The position numbers and the translations under genes are program-made. From an uncultured Lachnospiraceae bacterium (GTDB lineage Bacteria; Bacillota; Clostridia; Lachnospirales; Lachnospiraceae), in the NCBI GenBank assembly GCA_934408585.1, contig CAKRVA010000004.1:1-64000 (forward strand): a DNA stretch of 64,000 bases. The letters are read 5' to 3'. The notes beneath the pieces are model-generated. The model searched no databases and was not told where the DNA came from. It was given only the letters and a program-made list of their open reading frames with translations. Positions 24,600-33,727 of this stretch are shown here, in pieces (the first letter of the stretch is position 1; each line of letters begins with the position of its first letter).

Positions 24600-26024
24600 A
24601 TGATTTGTTATCGTTGCGGATGCCGTTTGTCTGAGAAGGACTTTTGTACCGGATGTGGAGCAGATGTAGGACTCTATAAGAGAATTATGTTTATGTCGAA
24701 CCGCTTCTATAATGATGGTCTGGAGAAAGCTTCTGTAAGAGATTTATCAGGAGCCATCAACAGTCTGCGGCAAAGTTTGAAGTTTAATAAAAATAATATT
24801 GATGCGAGAAATTTATTAGGACTCATTTATTTTGAAATTGGTGAAGTAGTTGAAGCATTGGGACAGTGGGTAATCAGTAAGAACCTTCGCCCCAAAAAGA
24901 ATATTGCGGATGATTATATCAATATGATTCAGATGAACCAGGCAAGATTGGATGGTTTGAATCAGACACTCAAAAAATATAATCAGTCATTGCTGTATTG
25001 TTATCAGGATAGCCAGGATTTGGCAATTATCCAGTTGAAGAAAATTCTGACAGTCAGTCCGAAATATCTCCGGGCGCACCAGTTACTTGCATTATTATAT
25101 ATTAATGCCGAGGAATGGGAAAAAGCGCAAAAGGAATTAAATAAGTGTATTCAGATTGATACCAATAATACAACAACGTTGCGATACTTAAAAGAAGTAG
25201 AGCATATGCTGGTGCCGGAAGAAGGAAGCAAAAATATTTCCAAAAAGAAGGTTACCTCGGAAAGTGTGATGCGGTATCAAAGTGGTAATGAGACGATTAT
25301 CCAACCCATTAAGCTAAAGGAAACCAAAGGAGTTTCTTCTTTATTAAATCTTGGAATCGGTGTTGTGATTGGTGTTGCAATCGCAAGCTGCCTGATTTTG
25401 CCGGGAAGAATTCAGAAAGCAAAATCAGATATCAATGCAGAACTGCGGACGGTCAGTGAACAGTCGGATGCCAAAACAGCAACCATAGATGAACTGGAAC
25501 AGCAGGTTCAGAAGCTTACCGATGATAATAACAAGATGAAAGAAGAACTGGGAACTTATATCGGAACGGATGGAACGCTGAGAGCATCGGATGCGTTGAT
25601 GATGGCAGCAGATTCTTATCTGAAAGACAACAATGATATTGCGTCAATTGCAAAATATATGGAATCGTTGGAAGTCGAAGAAACGGACGAAGAAAACACC
25701 AGTTATAAGACAGAATCGTTCACAACGTTATACGATGACCTGATGGGACTTGTTGGTTCACAGCTTGCATCTTATTATTATGATCTTGGATATGAGAGCT
25801 ATCGGCAGGATAAGTATGAAGAGGCAATACCAAATCTGGAACGTGCTTACCGGTATGATGAAACAAACAGTGAAGCGTTGTTCTATCTGGGTAATTCTTA
25901 TCGGAGAAATAACGAAGAGGATAAGGCAAAAGAAGTATATGCCCAGATTATTGACAACTTCCCGAATACGGATCGTGCAAGCAAAGCAGAAACGTATCTT
26001 GCTGAAATAAATAATGCAGAATAA
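24600..26024 (+). CDS. Membrane-anchored zinc-ribbon/TPR protein
   Basis: The 474-residue protein begins with a four-cysteine zinc ribbon (CYRCGC...CTGCGA, residues 3-20). TPR-like helical repeats follow (about 35-200: AINSLRQSLKFNKNNIDARNLL, AQKELNKCIQIDTNN). A single membrane helix comes next near 250-268 (LGIGVVIGVAIASCLIL), then a coiled coil (about 275-320), and a second C-terminal TPR block on the other side (YEEAIPNLERAYRYDETN). This puts a scaffold on each face of the membrane. It lies upstream of the sigma-F operon but has its own terminator. Confidence 0.8.
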   Translation: MICYRCGCRLSEKDFCTGCGADVGLYKRIMFMSNRFYNDGLEKASVRDLSGAINSLRQSLKFNKNNIDARNLLGLIYFEIGEVVEALGQWVISKNLRPKKNIADDYINMIQMNQARLDGLNQTLKKYNQSLLYCYQDSQDLAIIQLKKILTVSPKYLRAHQLLALLYINAEEWEKAQKELNKCIQIDTNNTTTLRYLKEVEHMLVPEEGSKNISKKKVTSESVMRYQSGNETIIQPIKLKETKGVSSLLNLGIGVVIGVAIASCLILPGRIQKAKSDINAELRTVSEQSDAKTATIDELEQQVQKLTDDNNKMKEELGTYIGTDGTLRASDALMMAADSYLKDNNDIASIAKYMESLEVEETDEENTSYKTESFTTLYDDLMGLVGSQLASYYYDLGYESYRQDKYEEAIPNLERAYRYDETNSEALFYLGNSYRRNNEEDKAKEVYAQIIDNFPNTDRASKAETYLAEINNAE

Positions 26025-26046
26025 GAAATAACATATAAAATACGAA

Positions 26047-26082
26047 AGAGAACAGACTTGGGTTTGTTCTCTTTTTTATTTT
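26047..26082 (+). terminator. Intrinsic terminator before the sigma-F operon
   Basis: AGAGAACA and TGTTCTCT pair around a 10-nt loop, followed by TTTTATTTT. Confidence 0.9.
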
Positions 26083-26107
26083 GCCCAAAAAGAAAAGGAG
26101 AAGAAGC

Positions 26108-26416
26108 ATGGAAGAAGAATTTAAAGTGATTGAAAACTATCTGATGGTTAAGATGCCGGAAGAAGTGGATCATCACAAGTCGGTTTACATAAGTAAAGAG
26201 GCTGACAAATACATTATGAAAGACGGAGTTGGAAATGTGGTATTCGACTTTGAAAATACAAAATTTATGGACAGCTCCGGAATCGGAATCATTATTGGAA
26301 GATATAAAAAAATCTCCTATTTTGGCGGAAAGGTATTTGCAATTAATACAGATACCAGAATTAAGCGTACACTGATGATTTGCGGTTTACATAAAGTGAT
26401 AGAGATTATGGAATAA
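26108..26416 (+). CDS. spoIIAA: Anti-sigma F factor antagonist SpoIIAA
   Basis: The 102-residue STAS-domain protein has the phospho-acceptor motif FMDSSGIGIIIGRYK (Ser56 by alignment to Bacillus Ser58). Dephosphorylated SpoIIAA frees sigma F from SpoIIAB in the forespore. The ATG at 26108 has AAGGAG in front; the track start nine codons earlier overlaps the terminator. It heads a spoIIAA-spoIIAB-sigF operon, which supports endospore formation. Confidence 0.93.
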   Translation: MEEEFKVIENYLMVKMPEEVDHHKSVYISKEADKYIMKDGVGNVVFDFENTKFMDSSGIGIIIGRYKKISYFGGKVFAINTDTRIKRTLMICGLHKVIEIME

Positions 26417-26426
26417 AGGGGAAACT

Positions 26427-26915
26427 ATGGAGACGGATATGAAAATTGAGAACAGAAAACGAGTAAGCACCAAAAATGAAATGGAAATGCATTTTGATGC
26501 CGTATCAGAAAATGAAGCTTTTGCAAGAATTGCGGTTGCGGCGTTTGTCGGGGCACTGAATCCTACACTGGAAGAAATTTCAGATATCAAAACAGCTGTT
26601 TCCGAAGCAGTTACCAACGCAATCATTCATGGCTATGAAGAGGATGGTGAAGGGCAGGTATGGCTGCATTGTACCATCCGGGAGGATGTTCTTGTGGTAG
26701 AGGTAAAGGATTATGGCCGTGGAATTGAGGATGTTGAACAGGCAATGGAACCTCTTTTTACCACGAAGCCGGAAATGGACCGCTCCGGAATGGGCTTTTC
26801 TTTTATGGAAGCTTTTATGGATGATCTGGAAGTAACTTCTGTGCCGGGCGAGGGAACGGTAGTACAGATGAAAAAGAAATTGGGAACATCTTCGTGGATT
26901 TTGCATGAGGAGTAA
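26427..26915 (+). CDS. spoIIAB: Anti-sigma F factor / serine kinase SpoIIAB
   Basis: The 162-residue GHKL kinase has an N-box in SEAVTNAIIHGYE, a G1 box in VKDYGRGIED and a G2-like TTKPEMDRSGMGFSFM. It binds sigma F and phosphorylates SpoIIAA. It is slightly longer at the N-terminus than the Bacillus protein; a second ATG four codons in is possible. It ends 3 bp before sigF. Confidence 0.93.
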   Translation: METDMKIENRKRVSTKNEMEMHFDAVSENEAFARIAVAAFVGALNPTLEEISDIKTAVSEAVTNAIIHGYEEDGEGQVWLHCTIREDVLVVEVKDYGRGIEDVEQAMEPLFTTKPEMDRSGMGFSFMEAFMDDLEVTSVPGEGTVVQMKKKLGTSSWILHEE

Positions 26916-26918
26916 CCT

Positions 26919-27644
26919 ATGACAGATAATGCAGTATTGATTGAACGTGCACAGTCAGGAGAAAAAGAGGCTCGTGAAATACTGATAGAACAGAATCTGG
27001 GATTGGTTCATCACATCATAAAACGTTTTGCCGGTCGCGGAGTGGAAATGGAAGACCTGTTTCAAATTGGAACGATTGGATTGATGAAATCTATTGATAA
27101 GTTTGATTTTCAATACAATGTAAAGTTTTCTACCTATGCCGTTCCGCTGATTACCGGAGAAATCAAACGGTTCATCCGGGATGATGGCATGATAAAAATC
27201 AGCAGAACGGTAAAAGAAAACGGAATGAAAATGAATGTTGTAAGAGAAAGAATCCGCAGGGAACAAAACCGGGAACCGACCATAAAAGAAATTGCAAAAG
27301 AGGCAGAGCTTACCGTGGATGAAGTAATGCTTGCCATGGAGGCAAACACGCAGGTAGAATCCATTTATCGTTCCGTTTATCAGCAGGATGGCAAGGAGGT
27401 TTTGCTGGTCGACCAACTGATTTCACCAAATAGTCATGAAGAAGAGACGGCTATGAACCGCGTTATTGTCAGCCAGCTATTGGAAAATCTGTCGGAAATG
27501 GAAAAAAGGCTGATTCAGCTTCGCTACTTTGAAAATAAAACACAGACGGTGGTTGCGAAAGAGCTTGGAATCAATCAGGTCCAGGTCAGCAGAATGGAGA
27601 AAAAAATACTGATTCATCTGCGAAAGATTTTGGGTGAAGGATAA
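26919..27644 (+). CDS. sigF: RNA polymerase sigma-F factor
   Basis: The 241-residue sigma-70 family protein has region 2 (NLGLVHHIIKRF, DLFQIGTIGLMKSIDKFD), region 3 and region 4 with helix-turn-helix (TQTVVAKELGINQVQVSRMEKKIL). Length and order after spoIIAA/AB identify it as the first forespore-specific factor. The operon ends here; no strong terminator is seen before the next promoter. Confidence 0.95.
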   Translation: MTDNAVLIERAQSGEKEAREILIEQNLGLVHHIIKRFAGRGVEMEDLFQIGTIGLMKSIDKFDFQYNVKFSTYAVPLITGEIKRFIRDDGMIKISRTVKENGMKMNVVRERIRREQNREPTIKEIAKEAELTVDEVMLAMEANTQVESIYRSVYQQDGKEVLLVDQLISPNSHEEETAMNRVIVSQLLENLSEMEKRLIQLRYFENKTQTVVAKELGINQVQVSRMEKKILIHLRKILGEG

Positions 27645-27697
27645 GGAAATGTGATGGTTCATTACCAGATAAAGGATAAGAAAAGCAGACTATTTAG

Positions 27698-27726
27698 TTG
27701 ACATAATTATGGTATCATGATAAATT
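27698..27726 (+). promoter_or_regulatory. Promoter of the large wall hydrolase
   Basis: TTGACA at 27698-27703 and TAAATT at 27721-27726, with 17-bp spacing. The -10 is imperfect. Confidence 0.6.
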
Positions 27727-27766
27727 GTATTATGTAAACGTATAAGAAAAAAGGAATGAAACACGC

Positions 27767-30700
27767 ATGAAAAAAACAAGAATAGCAATCAGCTTTTTAA
27801 TAGGAATATCATTGTTGCTGCAAACCCAGATAACCGGTTTTGCAGCAGAAGCATCTAATGTGGATGATGTGACGTCTATACAGGATATGGAAGAATCTGA
27901 GGAAACAGATGACTTTGTCGATGATGAGGCGGAAGAAGTGGATGAGGAAACTTCTGCAGAAACAGAAGATATGGACGAACGGGCACAATTGCAGGATTCC
28001 TTTAAAGAAGTTGTCGATGAGAATGATTTGTGGGCATTGCTTTATCTGACGGACAGTTATTCGGTATATACAACACCTGATGTGGAAGGTGACACCTGCG
28101 TGACGATTCCATCGGGAACTCTGGTGAAGATTATAGGAATCGATATGGATGAGGACGGCGGTGTTTATTATCAGGTATCGTTTACGTATAATGACAGTAA
28201 CTATTCCGGCTATATAGAAAAAGATTATCTTGCCTGTTCCAATGAAGCATTTGTATCATGGAGCAATGAGACTTTTCCGCCGATAGCAACGATGCGGAGC
28301 GCAAGGGTGGCAGCAGGATATCCGGATGTGGAGCAGTTCCCGGAATCTTACCGGGAGGAACTGCGCAAACTTAAATCGGCGCATCCCAATTGGATTTTTG
28401 TAAAACAGAATACCGGACTGAACTGGAGCGTAGTAGTGGCGAATGAAGACTATGAAACCAGAAGTCTGATATCATCTTCGATGCCGGAAGCGTACAAGAA
28501 GCAAAATTACGGAGCGGGATGGGCAATTGCTTCGAGAGCGGCAGTTGAATATTACTTAGACCCACGAAATTTTATCAACGAAACATATATCTTTGAATTT
28601 GAACAACTGACATTTAATTCTTCCTATCATACGGAAAGTGCAGTACAAAGTATTATTAATAATACGTTTATGAGTGGAGAGCTACCCGGTGCCGGAATGA
28701 GCTACGCACATGCGTTTTATGAAATCGGACGGGAACTTAAAGTGAGCCCGTTCCATTTGGCGAGCCGTGTATATCAGGAGCAGGGCGTAGGAAATTCCGG
28801 ATTGATTTCAGGAACTTATCCGGGATATGAAGGATATTATAATTACTATAATGTTGGCGCATCCGGAAAAACCGTGCCACAGATTGTTGAAAGCGGTTTA
28901 AAGGAAGCAAAAACAAGGGGATGGAACACACGCTATGGTGCATTGAAAGGTGGAGCAGGTATTCTGTCAAAGGATTATATTTCCTGTGGGCAGGACACTC
29001 TATATTTGGAAAAATTTGATGTAGACAATAGCAGTAAGCAGATGTATTGGCATCAGTATATGCAGAATCTTGCAGCACCGAGTGCAGAGTCAAAGAAGGT
29101 CCGCAGTGCTTATGAAAAATCAGGCTCCGTAGATAATACATTTGTATTTAAAATTCCGGTATACAATAATATGCCAACTAATGCCTGTCCGGTTCCCGGA
29201 AAGGTTGCGAAGCCAACTGCAACGCCGACGCCGACACCAACAGCAACGCCGACACCAACAGCAACGGCGACGCCAACCGCGACGGCGACACCAACCGCGA
29301 CTGCGACACCAACCGCGACGGCTACCCCAACCGCGACTGCGACACCAACAGTAACGCCGACCGCGACGGCGACCGCGAAGCCAACAGCAACACCAACAAC
29401 GAAACCGGCGGCAACGGAAACCGCGAAGCCAACAGCCACAGCGACCGCGAAACCGGCAGCCACGGCGACCGCGACAGCAACGCCAACGACGAAACCGGCG
29501 GCAACAGCGACGGCGACACCAACAGCAACGCCGACAATGACACCGACAGCAACAGCAACTGCGAAGCCAACGGCTACGCCGACGATGAAACCGGCAGCCA
29601 CGGCGACCGCGACAGCAACGCCAACGGCGACACCAACAGCAACGCCGACAGCGAAACCGACGACGAAACCAGCAGCGACAGCAACCGCGAAACCGACAGC
29701 CATAGCGACCGCGACACCAACAGCAACACCGACAACGAAGCCGGCGTCAACGGCAACTGCGAAGCCAACGGCAACGCCGACGATGAAACCGGCAGCCACC
29801 GCGACTGCGAAGCCAACTGCGACACCGACGACGAAACCAGCAGCCACAGCAACAGCGAAACCAACTGCAACGCCGACGATGAAACCGGCGGCAACTGCGA
29901 CCGCGAAGCCAACGGCAGCACCGACAGCGACGCCGACACCGGTACAGACAAATAATAACGAAACGAATACAACTGCAGCTGTGCAGCCAACCTTAGAACC
30001 AACAGTTCAGCCACAATTACCAACTGCTAATCCGCAGGAAACACCTGCTTCCGTACAGACAGTGGAAACACCAACTCCGGAAGCAACACCGCAACCTACA
30101 ACACAGAACATTGTAGCGGCAACACCTAAGCCACAAACGGCAGAGGATGAAAGACCTACGGTAGAAATGAATATGGAAAACACCTCCAAGATATATGGAG
30201 ACACCTTGAAGATGATTCAGGAAAAGGGTGTTGATGTAGTGCTTACCATGAATCCGGATGTTACATGGACAATTGATGGAACATCAATTGATACAAATGA
30301 GGTCCAGGATGTAGATTTGAATGTAACGCTTGGAAATAGTGAAATTCCAAGAGAGATGCTTGAAATCCTGACGGAGCAGGAAGATTATATTGAACTGAGT
30401 CTTGCTCATGATGGCAACTTTGGATTTACGGCAACATTGACCTTGTTACTGGAACAGGGACGCCCAGGAGAATATGCAAATCTGTACTATTACAATGAAC
30501 AGGAAAATTGCTTTGAATTCCAGTGCGCATCCGAAATCAATGTAGCTAACAAAACATCCTTTAAGTTTGAACATGCTTCTGATTATGTCATTATCATAAG
30601 TAAAGAAGCAAAGAGCAATTTGGTAGAGGAGCATCGTGCAGAATTTGAGCAGATAGTGCAAAAGGATGAGGTAGTACCTGCAATGGAAAATACGCCATTA

Positions 30701-30823
30701 CAAGAAGAATTGCCGGCAAAAGATACGAAGAAGGCAATCGGATATCTGGCACTTATCATCTTAGGCAGCATCGCAATTGGAATTGCAATATTCCTGATTG
30801 TAAAGGGAAGAGAAGATAAGTAA
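27767..30823 (+). CDS. Secreted, membrane-anchored glucosaminidase with Thr/Pro/Ala repeat stalk
   Basis: The 1018-residue surface protein has a signal peptide (residues 1 to about 27), an acidic linker, an SH3b-like domain (about 90-162: YSVYTTPDVEGDTC...GYIEKDYL), and a glucosaminidase (LytD-type) domain about 195-455 with the probable catalytic Glu in RVYQEQGVGNSG. A low-complexity stalk of TPTATPT/KPTATP units follows (about 482-727), then a folded domain to about 940, and a C-terminal membrane helix (YLALIILGSIAIGIAIFLIVKG) with a basic end. It should cut peptidoglycan glycan strands at the outer face. There is no LPXTG motif; anchoring is by the C-terminal helix. Confidence 0.9.
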   Translation: MKKTRIAISFLIGISLLLQTQITGFAAEASNVDDVTSIQDMEESEETDDFVDDEAEEVDEETSAETEDMDERAQLQDSFKEVVDENDLWALLYLTDSYSVYTTPDVEGDTCVTIPSGTLVKIIGIDMDEDGGVYYQVSFTYNDSNYSGYIEKDYLACSNEAFVSWSNETFPPIATMRSARVAAGYPDVEQFPESYREELRKLKSAHPNWIFVKQNTGLNWSVVVANEDYETRSLISSSMPEAYKKQNYGAGWAIASRAAVEYYLDPRNFINETYIFEFEQLTFNSSYHTESAVQSIINNTFMSGELPGAGMSYAHAFYEIGRELKVSPFHLASRVYQEQGVGNSGLISGTYPGYEGYYNYYNVGASGKTVPQIVESGLKEAKTRGWNTRYGALKGGAGILSKDYISCGQDTLYLEKFDVDNSSKQMYWHQYMQNLAAPSAESKKVRSAYEKSGSVDNTFVFKIPVYNNMPTNACPVPGKVAKPTATPTPTPTATPTPTATATPTATATPTATATPTATATPTATATPTVTPTATATAKPTATPTTKPAATETAKPTATATAKPAATATATATPTTKPAATATATPTATPTMTPTATATAKPTATPTMKPAATATATATPTATPTATPTAKPTTKPAATATAKPTAIATATPTATPTTKPASTATAKPTATPTMKPAATATAKPTATPTTKPAATATAKPTATPTMKPAATATAKPTAAPTATPTPVQTNNNETNTTAAVQPTLEPTVQPQLPTANPQETPASVQTVETPTPEATPQPTTQNIVAATPKPQTAEDERPTVEMNMENTSKIYGDTLKMIQEKGVDVVLTMNPDVTWTIDGTSIDTNEVQDVDLNVTLGNSEIPREMLEILTEQEDYIELSLAHDGNFGFTATLTLLLEQGRPGEYANLYYYNEQENCFEFQCASEINVANKTSFKFEHASDYVIIISKEAKSNLVEEHRAEFEQIVQKDEVVPAMENTPLQEELPAKDTKKAIGYLALIILGSIAIGIAIFLIVKGREDK
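29211..29945 (+). repeat. In-frame microsatellite-like repeat coding for the Thr/Pro/Ala stalk
   Basis: About 735 bp of 6- to 18-bp units (ACN CCN GCN ACN) encode roughly 245 residues of Thr, Ala, Pro and Lys. The block is GC-richer than its surroundings and highly repetitive, a likely site for slippage and length variation between strains. Long open frames on other strands here (for example minus 29110-29847) follow from the repeat and are not genes. Confidence 0.9.
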
Positions 30824-30971
30824 GCGAGTTTGTGTTTATGCGGGATAAGTGATTTTCTATATGCAGAATGACGCGTTGAAAACTATCCAAATGAAACAAG
30901 TGATTTTCTATATGCAGAAATATGTGTTGAAAATCTCCCAAATGAAATAAGCGAGTTTCTATATGCAAAAA

Positions 30972-31030
30972 AATAGCCTTGAAATGTCCAAAACAACAAG
31001 AAATTTTGGATATTTTGGGGCTATTCGTTT
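30972..31030 (+). terminator. Hairpin A of array 2, terminator-like
   Basis: AATAGCC (30972-30978) pairs with GGCTATT (31019-31025), with an inner stem of TCCAAAA/TTTTGGA type, followed by CGTTTTTG. It can end transcription of the wall-hydrolase gene. Near-copies occur at 31309-31362 and 31747-31800. Confidence 0.65.
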
Positions 31031-31308
31031 TTGATATAGAAAATATTGGGATATTTTTTAAAAAGAAATTTTGATATAGAAAAAATTTTGCAATTTTTGG
31101 GATACTTTCAGGAGGAAAAGATGCATATAGAAAATGAGTACCTGAATTCCGAATTTAAGAGCCCCGTAGCACCTGATTTAAGCAAGTCATTTTCTATATA
31201 CGAAAATAAGCGTTGAAAAGCTCCCAAATGAAACAAGTGGTTTTCTATATGCAGAAATATGTGTTGAAAATCTCCCAAATGAAAGAAGCGAGTTTCTATA
31301 TGCAAAAA

Positions 31309-31367
31309 AATAGCCTTGAAATGTCCAATATAACAAGAAATTTTGGACATTTTGAGGCTATTCGTTT
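31309..31367 (+). terminator. Hairpin B of array 2, terminator-like
   Basis: The same structure as hairpin A: AATAGCC (31309-31315) with GGCTATT (31356-31362), inner ATGTCCAA/TTGGACAT, then CGTTTTTG. Confidence 0.6.
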
Positions 31368-31746
31368 TTGATATAGAAAATATTGGGATGTTTTTTAAAA
31401 AGAAATTTTGATATAGAAAAATTTTTGCAATTTTTGGGGTATTTTCAGGCGAAAAAGATGCATATAGAAAATGAGCACCTGAATTCCGAATTTAAAAGCT
31501 CATTACTACCTGATTTAGGCAATTCATTTTCTGAATGCAGAATTATGCAATGAAAACCTCCCAATGAAGCAGGCGGTTTTCTATATACAGAAATAAGCAA
31601 TGTAAATCTCCCAAATGAAACAAGTGATTTTCTATATGCAGAAATAAGCAATGAAAACCTCCCAAATGAAACAAGTGATTTTCTATATGCGAAAATAAGC
31701 GTTGAAAATCTCCCAAATGAAATAAGCGAGTTTCTATATGCAAAAA

Positions 31747-31805
31747 AATAGCCTTGAAATGTCCAAAACAACAAGAAATTTTGGACATTTTGGGGCTATT
31801 CGTTT
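31747..31805 (+). terminator. Hairpin C of array 2, terminator-like
   Basis: AATAGCC (31747-31753) with GGCTATT (31794-31800), inner AAATGTCCAAAA/TTTTGGACATTT, then CGTTTTTG. It is the most perfectly paired of the three. Confidence 0.6.
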
Positions 31806-32159
31806 TTGATATAGAAAATATTGGGATATTTAAAAAAAAGAAATTTTGATATAGAAAAAATTTTTCGATTTTTGGGATATTTTCAGGCAAAAAAGATGCA
31901 TATAGAAAATGAGCACCTGAATTCCGAATTTAAGAGCCCCGTACCACCTGATTTAAGCAAATGGTTTTCTATATACGAAAATAAGCGTTGAAAACTATCC
32001 AAATGAAACAAGTGATTTTCTATATGCGGAAATATGCGTTGAAAATTTCCTAATCCAAGCAAGCGAGTTTCTATATGCAGAAATAAGCATTGAAAATCTC
32101 CCAATCCAGGCAAGTAAGTTTTTGTATACAGAATTACACACTCAAACCCACTCAAATTC

Positions 32160-33047
32160 CTACCCCAATTTCTTTACCGTCTGTACAAATCGCAAAACAT
32201 CATCCGGAGCATGCAGGCTGTACAGCAAGCCATAAGGGATGCTGTATTCCCAATTGACGGGAATCGTTACAAGACCGGGATGGACATCCTGCCAGCATTC
32301 AATGGATAAAAGTACATTTCCGGTTTCGGCACAACGGTTAAAAACCGAAAGGTCATAAAAAGGCGGGGTATCTTCGATATGAATCTGCGGATGGTTGGTT
32401 TGAAGGTCATTGCGGATAAAATCATTTACGCCGGAATCTCCACGCTGAACCATCATTAAAGTTTCTCCATACAAATCACTGATGTCCAGACATGTTTTGG
32501 TAGAAAGACGGTGTTCTCTGGAAACGGCAATCATTTTGCGGTATCTGCCAAGCGGAAGAAACTGGCAGAGGGATAGCCATGCTTTGGAATCGCAGACACC
32601 AATCAGAAAATCAAATTTTTCGCCCAGTTTTTCGATTTCGCTCAGAATTCCTTCGTGGTTGTCCTCAAAAGGAACGAGATGGAGCTTGTAGTCCGGAAAA
32701 TCCTGATTTACCCGATACCATAAATCCATAAATGGTTTGGCAGGATTTAAAAGAGAAGTGCCAACACAGAAGGTAGTGTCGTAGGCATGGGAAGCATTTC
32801 TGGCAGCGGCAATGGATTTGGCAGAGTAATCCATCAGATATTTTGCATCACGATAGATGATTTCTCCGGCAGGAGTAAGCTGTACTCCGGCAGAAGTGCG
32901 TTCCAAAAGAGTCAGATCCAGATGCTTTTCCAAAGCATTCATCTGTTTCATGACGGCAGTCGGGGAAATATATAATTGTTCTGCGGCTTTTGTAAAACTG
33001 CCAAGGTCAGCAACCGCAAGAAAAGTAGACAGTGCAGGATAATACAT
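32160..33047 (-). CDS. LysR family transcriptional regulator
   Basis: The 295-residue protein has the N-terminal winged helix-turn-helix (FLAVADLGSFTKAAEQLYISPTAVMKQMNALEKHL, quoted here as the family block at residues 9-43) and a periplasmic-binding-like effector domain from about 90. It is divergent from the flavodoxin/cupin/CMD genes 160 bp away, the usual placement for a LysR activator and its target. A GGGGGAGGTTTTT ribosome site precedes the ATG. Its effector is unknown. The stop lies only 5 bp from the 51-bp repeat array. Confidence 0.92.
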   Translation of the reverse strand: MYYPALSTFLAVADLGSFTKAAEQLYISPTAVMKQMNALEKHLDLTLLERTSAGVQLTPAGEIIYRDAKYLMDYSAKSIAAARNASHAYDTTFCVGTSLLNPAKPFMDLWYRVNQDFPDYKLHLVPFEDNHEGILSEIEKLGEKFDFLIGVCDSKAWLSLCQFLPLGRYRKMIAVSREHRLSTKTCLDISDLYGETLMMVQRGDSGVNDFIRNDLQTNHPQIHIEDTPPFYDLSVFNRCAETGNVLLSIECWQDVHPGLVTIPVNWEYSIPYGLLYSLHAPDDVLRFVQTVKKLG

Positions 33048-33103
33048 AAAAACCTCCCCCTATGGCGTGAACTAAAAGTTAATACAATGATAACATATTG
33101 GAG

Positions 33104-33133
33104 ATTCCGGAGCAAGACGGAATTCGCTATACT
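33104..33133 (+). promoter_or_regulatory. Candidate LysR operator and weak-35 promoter
   Basis: ATTCCG (33104-33109) and CGGAAT (33118-33123) are an inverted repeat with an 8-bp gap, compatible with a LysR T-N11-A site. It lies directly upstream of a good -10, TATACT (33128-33133), which lacks a recognisable -35. This is typical of an activator-dependent promoter. It drives the flavodoxin gene. Confidence 0.55.
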
Positions 33134-33206
33134 GTTTTCATCGGAAGGATAGGAGTCTATCAGAAAATAAGAACCTATCAGAAAAAGGCAGAAAGGAAGA
33201 AGAAAA

Positions 33207-33710
33207 ATGGGAAAGAAATTAATTGCATTTTATTCAAGAGCAGATGAAAACTATGTGAACGGAATGTTAAAGCATCTGGAAACCGGAAATACAGAAATTG
33301 TGGCAAATTATCTGCAACAGATAACGGGAGCTGATTTGTTTAAAATAGAACAGAAGGTGCCTTATGCAAAAGGATACAATGACTGTATTGCACAGGCGCA
33401 GGAAGACCAGCGGCAGGGAAAACGTCCGGAGCTTGTCAGATATCCGGAACAGATAGAACAGTATGATGAAATTTATCTTGGCTATCCCAATTATTGGGGA
33501 ACCATGCCAATGGCAGTATTTACATTTTTAGAGCATGCTGATTTTAGTGGAAAGGTAATAAAACCATTCTGTACACATGAAGGAAGCGGAATGGGAAACA
33601 GCGTTCGTGATATTCAGAAGCTTTGTCCACAGGCACAGGTGGAAAAAGGACTTGCCATTTATGGAAGCCGGGCAAAACAGAGCCAGAAGGATTTGGAACA
33701 ATGGGCATAA
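33207..33710 (+). CDS. Flavodoxin-family protein
   Basis: The 167-residue protein starts with a beta strand and FMN-phosphate loop variant (IAFYSRADENY). The later flavin-contact block YLGYPNYWGTMPMAVFTFLE and CTHEGSGMGNSVRDI are typical of flavodoxin_4 type proteins. It may serve as a low-potential electron carrier or NAD(P)H-linked reductase subunit. It is the first gene of a three-gene set with a cupin and a CMD protein, a set often seen next to a LysR regulator in Clostridia. Confidence 0.85.
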   Translation: MGKKLIAFYSRADENYVNGMLKHLETGNTEIVANYLQQITGADLFKIEQKVPYAKGYNDCIAQAQEDQRQGKRPELVRYPEQIEQYDEIYLGYPNYWGTMPMAVFTFLEHADFSGKVIKPFCTHEGSGMGNSVRDIQKLCPQAQVEKGLAIYGSRAKQSQKDLEQWA

Positions 33711-33727
33711 ACGAAAGGAGATAAAAA

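Larger units (their letters stand above)
30824..32159. repeat. Degenerate tandem array, 51-bp period, with larger repeated modules (array 2)
   Basis: The whole 1.3-kb gap between two convergent genes is repetitive. The basic unit recurs at exactly 51 bp (GATTTTCTATATGCAG at 30851 and 30902; ATGAAA starting at 30891 and 30942). On the minus strand it reads as an open 17-residue repeat (type HIENHLFHLGDFQRLFL). Embedded is a module of about 245 bp, present three times (from about 30958, 31292 and 31731), carrying an AATAGCC...GGCTATT hairpin, AT-rich GATATAGAAAAT blocks and CCTGAATTCCGAATTTAA. No promoter or start signal points to a protein. Confidence 0.85.

Noticed and set aside
29110..29847. 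245-aa minus-strand ORF of Val/Ala/Gly repeats
   Set aside because: It is the reverse strand of the Thr/Pro/Ala microsatellite; the repeat lacks stops in several frames. No ribosome site or promoter was seen, and the plus-strand frame belongs to an obvious secreted enzyme.
30756..32155. Several 70-115-aa minus-strand ORFs with HIENHLFHLG-type repeats
   Set aside because: They arise because the 51-bp period is a multiple of three. They are broken at module borders, begin at arbitrary ATGs and lack ribosome sites. I treat the region as a DNA/RNA repeat rather than genes, with some residual doubt.
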